Positions 32,864-44,242 of a DNA stretch of 64,000 bases are shown piece by piece. The DNA is taken from the NCBI GenBank assembly GCA_002110485.1, contig MOWL01000089.1, positions 434,001-498,000 of the forward strand. The letters are read 5' to 3'. A model generated the notes under the pieces. It saw nothing but the letters and a program-made list of their open reading frames with translations, did no database searches and was not told the DNA's origin. Position 1 is the first letter of the stretch, and each line of letters opens with the position of its first letter. This DNA comes from Emergomyces orientalis. Lineage: Eukaryota > Ascomycota > Eurotiomycetes > Onygenales > Ajellomycetaceae. Both the position numbers and the translations under genes were made by a program.

Positions 32864-35800
32864 TCTGGTGTATGTAATGCAGGGACCCATTATCTCACTT
32901 TTATTGTAACAAAAGTTTTTACGACCATTTTCCTTTTTTTTTTCTTATAAAGGAATATCAAATTAGATCTGGGAGTTTACATTGGACTGGGGATTTTTGA
33001 TTGTTTGTGTTTGTTACTTTCTTCCTTTGCTTGTTTTAACCTAGAAATGATACCAGCCAGGAATGAGGATCTTCCAAAATGAAAATATTTATGTCCTACC
33101 CACTCATTTTCAGAACTTGCCTTGCGACAGATCAATGGGAAAAATAAAAATAATTACAGATTACACAATAAATTCCAAGAGCCCACTTTCTCTGGTCAGC
33201 CTTCTCCGTTATCCCCCCACCACCTTAACCAGGAAGCAGAATGCAACGAAGTACACCTTGTAAATCTCACGTCGAATAGGCCATGCTCTAATGATGCCCT
33301 TAATTCCATAAAAAGCTCAACTCCCTATCTCTCCTCTCCAGGTCCATGCGGTTTTCTTTGCTTTTTAACCAGCAGTCACTACTACTCTGCACTAAACCTT
33401 AGTTCCTGGTTGGTCTGTCAACGAATCAACTCCTGCGGGTACGCACCGTCTCCACAGCCTCAGCATGTTGTAAGGAAGTTTCACGGGAAGCGCGGCTAGG
33501 TAAATTCGGACCGCGGCGCTATTCCCCTTGTGATTGTTTTGTGGCCTGACCCTCCTTCGGTCTGCATGGGTGATTTGGCCGTGAGTGTAAGGATCAAACT
33601 GCAGTACTTCGGTGCCTCTTGGGAATGACTGGCGGGAAACGGTGGGCAAAATCTGTTTTGGGCTTCAGGATTACGATGAGAGAAAGACTTGTGTTATTCA
33701 AATATCTTTTTCTGTTTATATTTTTGGTTGGTTGTAGGTGTTTGTATTTTCACCTGCTTGAGAAATAGCACGAGTTCCCCTTACGTTAGCCCGCAAAATC
33801 GCTGAAGATGCAAGCTGCAGTGAGAGTGTCGCCGAGGCACGATTTCACTCCAGCCATTTGAATATCCGAATCTTCAATACTTCCAGCGGTCTTCCCGCAG
33901 TCAACAATTAGTTGGCTTTTCCGTCTTGAAGAATGGTCACAGCGCCGTTTGGTCAAGGCATGCTGATTTCCATAATATGCCTCCTACGGTAACATGTCTT
34001 GACGAGAACGATTGATACATATTATGCACACATGAAATCGATGGAGGATCAATTTCAGTATCGATTGTTTTGATGTGTATTGACGCCCGTTCTCTAGCAT
34101 ATCAGCGCCTCAACCGAGAACACGATGACATTTTCTGCTCTGAGCACTCTTCTCTTTACTCGTTACTCTCTATTCATCTCTCTTTTCTGTCTCATCTGGA
34201 ACTTAAACCGCGAGAAAATAGTTTTCCTTTGCTTTAGACTACCATTTGGTCTCCAGAAAATCTCTTTTGGTATTTTCTTAATTTCGGGCGGGAAATTCTT
34301 CCCGTTCTAAATTTCTCATCCGGGGCCCTTCTATATATTAACAGATCAGAACTTTTACTTGTTTTCCGGATACCCATGATGCCTATATTGAGCAGCCTTA
34401 TTAGAAGCGTCCGTCCTGTTCATTTGAGGAAACATTCCGGGGTATTTTAATATCTTCAGCCTCAGATGGGCTTCTTCTTTTTGCTGCTGCTGCTGCTGCT
34501 GTTGTTATTGTTGTTGCACGGACACCCCTGTAGGTGTTTCGCGCTCCACAGCATTATCAAATAGGCGCACAACGCTTGGTATCTAGCCTGTTGTGTTTGC
34601 ATTTGCGGCAGCCTATTGCCGTTGTGAACGAAATTAGCCCTGTCTCTGCGCCTGTATCATATGGAGGATTGGATTGCCTAGGATCAGATTGTTCAATATG
34701 CAGCAGTTGACAACATAATATTTGCACTTATGGAGGTTGTTGCCATGAAGATGATTGCGATAAGAAGTGAAGGAAGGGGCAACAGCTGCTCTTGAGCATC
34801 ATGAGGGGCGAACAGAAAACACTGAAGAACTAGAGATGACGCAACATCCTTGTCGAATACTCTGGTCCTGGGATATTTATATCGTACTTAACTTCTCCTT
34901 CGTTTATTGCAGTGAGATGGTCCCAGAAAGGTGCATTCTTGCGCCTTGAGGCTTGAATACGAATGGACCGCTGCCTGCTATCCATGATCGGCTGATCTCC
35001 AATCAGCCTCGGAATTTGACCCTCACACAACATTTAGCTCCCGCATCATATAAATATTGTTCTGTTTTCGAGTATCAAAATAGGTAACTGTGGACCCCAA
35101 GGACATCCAGTAAAGGTTGCAGATCTCCTTTGGCGGACTGAAGAAACAAAAGGTCTCTTTGGGCACGATCAATTCCACAACATACACAGGCCAACTTTTG
35201 GGTTTTTGGATTAATTGTTGTATGGTTAGAACCCGTCCTTCTACTCTGTGCTCCGTACAAGAGTTGATGAAAGGCTTACTGCGATTTGCTTTTCTCCTGT
35301 CAATACTCAAGCACTTTTATGATGGTATTCGTATTGAAACTAAAAGCGCAGCTCTACAGGATCTATATCTACCTAGGTAGTTTGTTGCGCAGCTGCTCCT
35401 TTCTGAGCAGTTCTGAACCCGAACCCCAACAACGATACCTTGACTCAAATGTTCCGTTTTCAAATAAGCCTTATCACCTTCCGACGAGGCGTGCGCGCTG
35501 TCAACATTGCAAGTTTACATAAAGGATCGAGCATGAAATTTCAATAGATAGGGGAAGCAAGGGAAAGTCCGCATACATGTCCCCGTCACGGCAAAAGCGA
35601 GTGATATATCTGCAATGTGTGATCACGATGGGGTGTTCCAGGATGTCACTCTTTCTATGAGAGATTTTTAGGTTTAGCGTACGGATGAAAAATGAAGTAA
35701 AAATTGGATTGAGAGCTCTGCCCTTTCTAAATATCTACAGGTTTTCCATGGCTCTTATAGCCATGAATCTCTCGCTAGCTAATATTACAAAATATGCCAA

Positions 35801-35901
35801 TATAGGGGCATTTTACATGCGATATTTAATAATCTCTCATATAAAAGAGTGAAATCTCCGAGATAGAAGGAAACTGAGGCAATTACTATGATATAAGAAG
35901 G
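32864..35901. other. Region without a supported gene, with a CTG/TTG microsatellite
   Basis: 3 kb downstream of the regulator gene. A CTG run (about 34478-34502) grades into TTG. On the minus strand it would encode Gln, followed by an open stretch with no recognised motif, possibly a decayed exon. Other frames (33392-33649 minus, 35023-35310 minus) are short and unrecognised. Confidence 0.35.
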
Positions 35902-36126
35902 TGTAAGGGGCGAGCAATTAGGTATGAAAGAACTATATTGTGCCTAATATACAAGAAGGAAAGCTTAAGGAAGAAAAGAGAAAGAAAAGAAAGAAGTGCA
36001 AAGAGTGTAGAAAAGCGCTCTAAGCACAGATTGCAAGCGAGGGCTAGCCACTAGCGCGGGAGCTATTAGTCTGTTTGGGCGGCTAGCCCGAGTCCACATA
36101 ACCATATAGGGGTTTAACCCCTGACA
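35902..36126. repeat. Solo LTR of the Gypsy-C family with target duplication GAAGG
   Basis: 225 bp, TGTAAGGGGCGAGC to CCCCTGACA, flanked on both sides by GAAGG (35897-35901 and 36127-36131). It carries an extra about 15 bp (around ATTAGTCTGTTTGGG) that the two Gypsy-C LTRs lack. This is the expected product of LTR-LTR recombination. Confidence 0.85.
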
Positions 36127-36819
36127 GAAGGGATGATGTATTCAGTGAAGCTTTGAGTGATCTGTTTGCGGCTGCTCAGCGCCAATTCAATAATCAGGTG
36201 TTGAAGTCAAGAACTGACTGAATTATCTTGAGAGTTACTGTGAACAATCTCACTGATTCACTTTCAAGATCTTTCTGAAGAACAAGTTGGAAAATTCTGT
36301 GAATATTTTTATTTATTTATTATATTATACACCACTTAATCTCAGGGATATGTGGGAAACTATCTATTTTATCTAACAAGGAAAACCATGCAATAAGAGA
36401 GCTTACTGCTGGATTAAAAACCTCATGCACTAATAAATGTATGTAACAGTTTCTGTGAGGCTTTGGGCTACTGGGGACCAGCAACTGCTGTCCTCAAGAA
36501 GAGAAGAGAATGAGATGAGAAAAGAAAAATTAAAAATAAAGAAAAATTACACTGAGCATTTTTGAAAATGCGCCCGCGTGTGAGTGAGTGAGTGAAAGAC
36601 ACCAACTGCGCTCTGAAGTGTAGAGAGTCGCGTCTTTAGCATGAAATGAGCATGAGGATGTGCCATGAGCACTGATTTTGTGTGGTAAGCGCGCTTTCAG
36701 CGGTTTCAGCATGGTGTTTATTGAGGTCTGTGTATGCTTGATTGAGATGTGATAGATTGCTGCTCCTCTGTCTGATAGACACTCAGTGTCTTTGCCAGTG
36801 AGAACTGTGGTAGAATTCC

Positions 36820-39800
36820 CTGCTTGATTCATCATTTTGTTAGACAGTGTAGCCCTTCTTTGGTGTTCAATAGCCATTTCTTGTCGATTCTGCCCTCATG
36901 CAGCAGACTCCCGCGACTGTGCTGGAATCTATCACAGTGAACTATCACATGCATCACTGTTTCATTTGAATAGCCACATTCACATGCTGGTGATGGGAAA
37001 TCCGGTACTCGTCTTTTATGTAGAAAGACTGCCAGCCCTGTTTTCCCTGATCTTAGTTGAATTATCAGCGAGCTTCTGACCTTGCTTAGGCCCTTGTGTC
37101 ATTTCAGAATGCTTTTGTTCAGGAATCAATCAAAGAGTTCATATCAGAGAGATGCTCTAGCTCTTCATTGTTTTCTTCATCTACTCAGAATTTCTTTTCG
37201 CACCCATTCATCATGTGAGAAGTGCTGTGTTGCTGCTGAATTTGTGCTTTGAGTAGTCTCTTGCTTGCTCTTTTCCACCCAAAGCTTCTTCCAATTTTCA
37301 GACAGACTGTCTGGATGAATCACCTTCTCAATGAGTCTTCTGTGCACTGCGCCTCTTTGCCTGAGTTTGACTCTCACTGCTGTGCATGCCTCTTCAATTT
37401 GTGTTGCCATTCCAGAGGCCTTCAGTCGTTTTGTGGCGCGCGCCACAACTTCATCAAGATAGATGTTCAGGGGTGATGTGTATGTCTCTGCTTCCAGTGT
37501 GGATATTGGTGTTGCTCTGTATGCTCCAGCTACTATTCTCAGGCATTCATTCTGTGTTCTGATTAGGCCCTCTGTGCGCTGTTTATTGCGCATGCGTCCT
37601 TCGCGCTTGATGCGCGGTTGATGCCATGCCAGTGCGCTGTAAGCTATAGCTGGCCGTATGACCATGTTGTATATTGTTCTAGCTTGATGTAGGGGGACTC
37701 CCCAGGTGGCCTGTGTTGTCTGTGATAGTGCCTTTATCTGTGACTTCATTTTTCCTGCTATAGCATCCATGTGACCTTTCCATTGAAGCTTGGAATCCAG
37801 CCATACTTCTAGAACTCTCATCACCTTCTGTGGCTTGATAACTTGCTGAGGCAGTCTCAGAGAGTGATTCAAGTTGAATCAAGTTCAGGCTCTAGTGAAG
37901 TGCATCAACTCATACTTCTGCAGAGCAAAAATAGCTTCATGTCTTCCTGCCCATTCTTCACATTCTGCGTGCACCCGTGTGAGCTGCGCGCAATTTGCTT
38001 CAGTTGATGGCCCGTATGCTATTATATTGACATCATCCACAAATCCTATGCAGCTCACTGGTCTATTCAAGGGTGAGCATATCCGGAGCAGTTCCTCATT
38101 GTAAAATAGAAAGAGAATGGGGGAGAGAGGTGATCCTTGTGGTATTTCAGCTGGAATATTGAAGGCCTCAGTTTCCTGTTCTTCAAATGTGAGCGTGGAT
38201 CGTCTATCTGACATAAATGAGTGTATCCACCCTGTCAGCTGTCTTGGTAGGCCCTTCATGCGAAGAATGTGTGTGAGTCGGTCTTTGAGCACTCTATCAT
38301 AAGCTCCTGAGATGTCCAATGATAGAACTGTGGCCACTGTGTCTGACTCCTTCCATGCTGTTCTAATTTGTGCTAGCAGTAGTGATACTGCTGTTTCGGT
38401 TGATCTGGCCCGCCTAGCACCCATCTGTTGAGATGGCAGTAGATTGAGTGTTTCCGCTAGCCGTCTGAGTTCCTGTGCGGTGGCTGATTCTATTATTTTT
38501 CTCATTGTATCCAGTAGAGCAATGGGCCTCCATGCCTCTGCCTTTTGATAATCCCCTTTTCCTGGTTTTTTCAGTACCACTGTTCGAGCGGTCTTGAATA
38601 TCTCCGGGTAGTGTTCCCATTCCCAGCATGCCAGTGTGAGCTCTGTCATAGCCTTTGTGAAGCTTGGTCCCAGCATTTTCAGAAATTCATTGGAGACTCC
38701 ATTGATACCTGGTGCTTTGTTGCTTGATAGATGTGCTATGAGCGCGGCCATTTTCTCCTCTGTGATGCTTATTGTCTCTGTTGTTTCCAGTGGGTGTTCC
38801 GCCTCCTCCATGTCCCTGTTGTCACTGACTAGTGGCAGGGGGAAGAACCTTTGTCTCAGAATCTTGACTTTATCATCAAAGGAATTGACTGGTGGTAGAT
38901 TTTCTCTGCCTTCTACTATTAATGCTGGAATTCTTGGAGGTTGTGCATGCTCATTGCTGCTTTGACACCCCCATTTGGCCATCTTCCATAGTAGCTTGGG
39001 CTTGGACTCTGTGCTGTGCATTAGTTCTCTGAAACTGTTTATTTTAGCCAGTTTAACCTCTCTGTTTCTCAGGGCTCAAGCTTTAATTATATCTGCTGCA
39101 GAGATGTTTCTGTCTTTCTTGGCTTTTTTATATTGATTGACTGCCTCTGCTACTTGAGGGGACCACCATGACCGGCTGTGTTGACTGTAGTTTGAGACTT
39201 TGGCATGTTTTGCTGCTAGATCTTCCACAAATTTGACAAGATATCTTGCATAGCTGTTTATCTGATCTTTTGAAGTCAGTGCCCCTGGGCTTCTCAGTGT
39301 CTGGCAGTCCTGTGCTATCTGTTCCGGGCAGGAGTGATGCCAAGTGCGTCTTTTTCTGCTGCTATATAATGCTTTTAGCTCAAGAGTAGTTGCAATTGGC
39401 ATGTGATCTGATGCCATATTTGCTTCATGTTCTAGCTTGCAGCTGATCATTTGACTGTGTAGATCAGCAGACAAAAAGATTAGATTCACTGTGGTGCCCT
39501 GACTTTCTCTATCTTGCCAGGTGATCGTGCCTTCTGGAGTTGCTAGATGTAGATTCAAGGCACTGATTTGAGCATTGAGTTTCCAGGCCATGGCAAAGTT
39601 TTCTCTGACCCTGCTACCTCCCCAGAGAGTGTGATGTACATTAAAGTCTCCAATCACTATAACATCTGCTTGATGCGTGTTTATTTGAGTTTCCTGCGCG
39701 CCTGATGCTCCCTCTGCACTCTCAGTTGTTGCTTGATGCGCATTTTCCTGGTTTATTCGTGCTTCTAGCATTCTATCCGCTTCTTCAACCACCGCTTGGA

Positions 39801-40185
39801 GCTGATGAATGGGTGAGTCTGGTGGCATGATTGTGTAGCTTCCTGGTGGTGACGCGTACATGTTGATGATATTGATAGGCCCACTCTCTGTCAACAGAGT
39901 AAGTACCAGTATATGAGTGGATATTGTGCTCACTCTCCAGGTCTTGACTGCAATTCTCTTGTTAATTAGAAAGCACACCTTCATGTTCTTCTGCTCCATG
40001 CCTGCTTGCCAGAATCCACAGTTGGCTGGACAGTGTGTGCCTGTTTTAGAGTGTTTTTGTATCCAGGGCTCTTGTATTGCAATCACATCATAGTTTAATG
40101 CCGTTTCGGGCTTTGCCAAAAGAGGTCCCATAACCTTGTTTGACTTATGCACATTGTATTGTAAAATGACTAGCCTGTTCTTCAT
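36820..40185 (-). pseudogene. LINE-2a ORF2: endonuclease and reverse transcriptase
   Basis: Starts MKNRLVILQYNVHKSN. The endonuclease (40185-39300) shows IAIQEPWI, NMYASPP, VIGDFNVHH and ASDHMPIATT. RT (about 38750-37900) has SSNKAPGINGVSNEFLK, LDISGAYDRV, IPQGSPLSPILF and catalytic FVDDVN. The C-terminal part (about 37110-36890) ends with HKGLSKVRS and a CX1C...HX4C knuckle. The frame breaks near 39074, 37880 and 37873 are TGA codons, two of which read as Trp from context (KA-W-ALRNRE, RA-W-T). No RNase H was recognised. Confidence 0.85.
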
Positions 40186-40283
40186 GATTCATTCATGTGA
40201 TTATTCTGCGAGCTGCTGTTCTGTGTTGATGTCTCCAGTGTTACTGGACCACTTGCTGCTTGAATGAAGCTTGTCATAGCTTC

Positions 40284-41568
40284 TTATTGTTGTGCTTCTG
40301 CTCTTGATACATCTGTTGGTCTTCCTGCTCTTCGCGGGGGTTCTATGAAGTCCTCATTCAGAGGCCTGTTCTGTTTGCATGGAAAGCTAAATTCATCTGC
40401 GTCTGGTGCTCTTATATTGAAGCGCTTGGGGCATTCAATCAGTGTCTCTTTAGCACTTTTGGCTTTCAGTCTTCTCTCTGGGCAGTTTGAGTGCCATGCT
40501 GCATGACTATCACCACAGTTACTGCACTTGGGTCTGCTGCCTTCTGCTGCTCCTTTGCAGGCCTTGTCACCATGATCTTTTTGTGCACAGTGACCACAGG
40601 TTTCCTCTCTTCTGCAGAAGCGAGCTATATGTTCATACTGTTGACACTTGTAGCATTGTGTGATCCTGGCCTCTCTGTGAAATATTTCAACTGTGCAATA
40701 TTCATTGTCTAGAACAAGTCCATTGTCCACCAGTGCATTGGCCTGGTGAGGTGCAGCAACATTGATGATTATACTGCCATGTGATTTCTGTTGTCTAACC
40801 ATCATTTTGTCCACCTTGTGTATCAGCATCTTGCAGCATAGTGCTGTATTCTGCTTGTAGATGCTCTCAATGGCGTACTCAGAGCTGCTCCAGTCAATGA
40901 CTTCCATAGAAGCATCTTTGACTAGTACTGCATACATCTCCTGCTTCATGCGTGCTTTGTCTCCCCATTCACGCGTCCAGCTATCATCTGCTGCGAGCTC
41001 TGCCTTGGTGTCCTGTGTGTCTGTCATCAAAATCACGTCTCCGCTTGGCATGTGTCTTGCTGCCACCACTTTGTCCTTGATTATCTCTTTGATGGCCTCA
41101 TTCGCTCATTTAACAATCATTTCTGGTGTGTGTTCTGTCTCTGGCATAGCATCACAGCTTCGTCGAGTAATGACTACCTCTCGCAGTGTTCTGGTTGGTA
41201 TGGTTTTAACTGTTGTCTCCCCTCTGGCTGCTATTGCTGCTCATGAGAGTGCTCCGTTGAGCTTGTCTCACAATTTCTGCTGTTTTGGTGTGTCAATTGT
41301 GCATTCCATTCTCTTCAGAAGCTGATCACACAGTTCCATCTTCACTCCTTGCACTGCTTTCAATGCCTTCTGTAAATACTCTTTTATCTTTATTATTCAC
41401 TTTCTCATTCTTCTCTCCCTCTTCAAGGATCGCAGCTAGTGTTTGAATTGCTGTTGCTAAGCTGTTTGTCTTTGTTTTCTGTGTCGCAGAGTTTTTCGTC
41501 TCCGGCACGCGTCGAGCCTCGTGCATGCCATCTTCCACCATAACCACCTCCCCCACATCCAATGCCAT
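40284..41568 (-). pseudogene. LINE-2a ORF1: nucleic-acid-binding Gag-like protein
   Basis: Starts MALDVGEVVMVEDG at 41568. One frameshift lies near 41380, and three TGA codons (near 41270, 41240 and 41105) fall at positions that read as Trp. From 41069 the frame is open for 261 codons. Near its centre are zinc knuckles CYKCQQYEHIARFC, CGHCAQKDHGDKAC and CSNCGDSHAAWHSNC. By analogy with other LINEs the product would bind the element RNA. Confidence 0.8.
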
Positions 41569-41754
41569 TGTAATGATGTGTAAAGAATGCCTGATGCTCT
41601 CTTTCTATTCTTAATAGTGTTTTTCCTGCATGTTTGATTGTTTTTCAAGTTTTTCACACTTTGTATATTTAAAAGCTTTCATTTAATTCATGAATAAAAA
41701 TAAACAATAGAATATTGAATATTAATGGACTGGTGATATACAATGAACAAGTAT

Positions 41755-43040
41755 ATATATCTAAAGAAGTGAGACAAGATGTATTAAGAAAAAAACATGA
41801 CACAATAACTGCAGAGCACTTTGAAGTTGAGAAGACAACAGAAAAAATAACAGAGATATACTACTGATCAGAAATATGAACAGACATTCAAGACTACATT
41901 AGAAAGTGTGAAACTTGCAGAAGAGTAAAATCTGAAAGACACACACTCTATGAACAATTACAGCTGATACCACCATCTCAAAGATCATGGGAATCAAAGA
42001 AATCACAGATCAAAGAAGCATATGATTTGATACTCACAGTTACTGATAGATTAATGAAATATGCCTGTTTTATATCTTACAGAGAAGCTACATCAGCACC
42101 AGAAACAGCACACATAGTACTCAAGAATGTGTTTGCTAACTACAAAATGTCAAAAGAAATCATCACTGATCAGAATCAAAGATTTGCTTCAAAATTCTGG
42201 CAAACCTTGATAATACAAATAGGGGTTGAAAGTAAGCTTTCAACAGTCTATCACCCGCAAACGGACGGACAAACGGAACAGTTAAACCAAACAGTCAAAC
42301 AATATTTACAATGTTATATCAATTATCAGCAAAGTAATTGAGTAGAACTATTGCTCATGACATAATTAATATATAACAGTTCAAAGAATATGATTCCAGG
42401 GTTTACACCATTTTTCACAAACTACAGTAGAAAACTGAATATTCTACAAGAAAAACTATTAAATGAGATAAAGACACAAGAAGCTGAACTAAAAGCAGAA
42501 CAGTTTAAAGAGTTGCACAACTACTTGCAAAAAGAAATCAAGTTTGTGAATATTCAAATGAAACACTATTATAACAGAAAATGCCAGGAGATATCTCATT
42601 TTAAAGAAGAGAAGAAAGTGTTCTTATTACAACAGAATATTAAAATCAAGAGACTGAATGAAAAATTGAATCACAAAAAGTTGAGATTATTTAAAATCAT
42701 AGAAAAACAGAACTCATTAACTATAAACTTCAACTATTAAAAATTATGTGAATACACCTGACTTTTCATGTCTCATTACTAGAAAAAGCTTCACAAAACA
42801 CTAAATTCTACAAAACAGAAGTCAACCTCAAAGAAGAAGAATACAAAGTTGAAAAAATTATAGACAAATAAAAAATTAGTGAAATGAATCACTATCTTAT
42901 CAAATAAAAAGAATGTGATATCTCAGAAAACATCTGAAAATCTATTGAACATCTGAAGAATGCAAGACAGATGATTCAACAGTTTCATCAATAAAACTCA
43001 GAGATTGATTCAGCTGAGTGAGTTGAAAATCAGAAAATGT
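41755..43040 (+). pseudogene. Gypsy-B integrase and chromodomain
   Basis: The zinc region ends KCETCRRVKSERH. The core has LILTVTDRLMKYACF, EIITDQNQRF and STVYHPQTDGQTEQLNQT. The chromodomain (42830-42990) has EYKVEKIIDK, NHYLIK, SIEHLKNARQMIQQFHQ. Stops include TGA and TAA. The final residues MIQQFHQ are what copy 1 retains at 3588-3608. Confidence 0.78.
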
Positions 43041-43088
43041 GAGAGAAAAGTTATCAATTGTAGTAAACAGTTATTTCATCTCTTTTTA

Positions 43089-43527
43089 TTAAGCAGCTTG
43101 AGCTTCATATTGTCTTTTCTCCTCTTTCTCTAGCTTCTTCAACTCTTCTAATGACTGGGCATCAGACTTCAGAAACCGACCAGCATGATCTTTAAGAAAT
43201 TTCTTTTGTTTATGAAGATGGAACATCTTTATAAGTAGTTGAGAAATTTTCTTCTGCTTGCAAGAGAACTCTTTCTCAACTAAGAACTCATCATTGTCAA
43301 GTTTATTGAGAGCATGATATAACTTGTTTCAATCAGATCAGAGAACACTGTTGTCATCAATACAACAACAATCAGTCTGGACACATTCACTACACTTTTT
43401 GATTTATCAGACTTAATACACGGACGACCCAATTGTGAACAACAAAGACAAGATGAAGATATAATATAATCTTGTTTTTCAATATCAGTGGCAAGTTCAT
43501 GATGATGAATCACCTGATTGCAAGCCA
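43089..43527 (-). pseudogene. Antisense Zn2Cys6-like ORF of Gypsy-B, copy 2, damaged
   Basis: Aligns with copy 1 from MACNQVI (copy 1: MAHGQVI) to the Lys/Glu-rich end. A one-base loss in an A-run after CIKSDKSK shifts the frame; restoring the register by alignment keeps all six Cys in the same spacing. Two TGA codons stand where copy 1 has Arg and Trp (VSRVNW versus VL-stop-SD-stop). The Cys pattern is kept although most other residues differ. Confidence 0.65.
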
Positions 43528-43593
43528 TCACGAAATGAAAGGGAAACAAAAAACTTACAAAATGAAAAATCTAAAAGAACAGGACAGGCACAG

Positions 43594-43604
43594 CTATTTA
43601 TATT
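43594..43604 (-). promoter_or_regulatory. TATA-like box for antisense ORF copy 2
   Basis: ATATAAATAGC on the minus strand, about 70-75 bp before the start codon, matching the position in copy 1. Confidence 0.45.
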
Positions 43605-43641
43605 AGTCACTGGGACAGCTCACAAAGAAAGGAGGGGATGA

Positions 43642-44242
43642 TGTTACGGAACACCCCACAGAAGCGCCAGGAACCATTGAGTATTAAGGACGCTGGCAGA
43701 ATAGACTATGGTTCAGCAGAATGAAGCTCCGAAGAAACCTATCACGTGACTGATAGATTGGTATAACTGGTAGTCCACGATATACCAGAGCTACTAGTGC
43801 TACCAGTAGATTGATATAATCAGTAGAACTGGATATACCAGAACTATCACATCTATCAGAAGATTTCATCATGTATATAAACACGCTCATTACTCTTAGA
43901 ATCAGAGAAGCTTATCTTCTTGATCATGATCAATCTTATTCTTCATTTCACTTCTGAAATAGTACTTCACTATTACTCTACCTTCCATCTATTCTACTTC
44001 CATATAATCATAGCTTTGGTTCCCTTAGGATACCCTCTCATACCTCAGCCGTATTGCTTCCTACAGCACATTGGAACTATACAAACCCTCGCTGGAGCTA
44101 TCCTTACCTGTTTACCTAAGTAAGCCTTGATTATGGCACCTACCCTTTCCTCTAGTCATCAAGCACGATAAGGCACCTTAATAGGCCTCACCTTACCTAC
44201 TTAACGGTGAACGCTTGCTACCGGAAAGCTTGATAGTTAACA
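43642..44242 (+). repeat. 3' LTR of Gypsy-B copy 2
   Basis: 601 bp, TGTTACGG to GTTAACA, preceded by AAAGAAAGGAGGGGATGA. Confidence 0.7.

Larger units (their letters stand above)
36300..41660 (-). mobile_element. LINE-2a, near full length, I/Tad-like with ORF1 and ORF2
   Basis: On the minus strand: ORF1 with three zinc knuckles, ORF2 with endonuclease and RT, then a 3' UTR ending near 36300 in an A/T-rich tail of AATAAATAAATAAAAA form. Composition is closer to the host genes than in LINE-1w, and only a few stops interrupt it. A second, more damaged copy is at 44243-46950. No clear target duplication was found. Confidence 0.82.
41700..44242 (+). mobile_element. Gypsy-B chromovirus, copy 2, 3' half
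   Basis: Integrase and chromodomain (41755-43040), the antisense ORF (43527-43089), a polypurine tract (43624-43641) and a 3' LTR (43642-44242) in the same order as copy 1. The right end cuts into LINE-2b at 44243. The 5' half of the element is absent. Confidence 0.8.

Noticed and set aside
33392..33649. 85-aa minus-strand frame
   Set aside because: No motif, and another frame overlaps on the plus strand. Nothing supports either.
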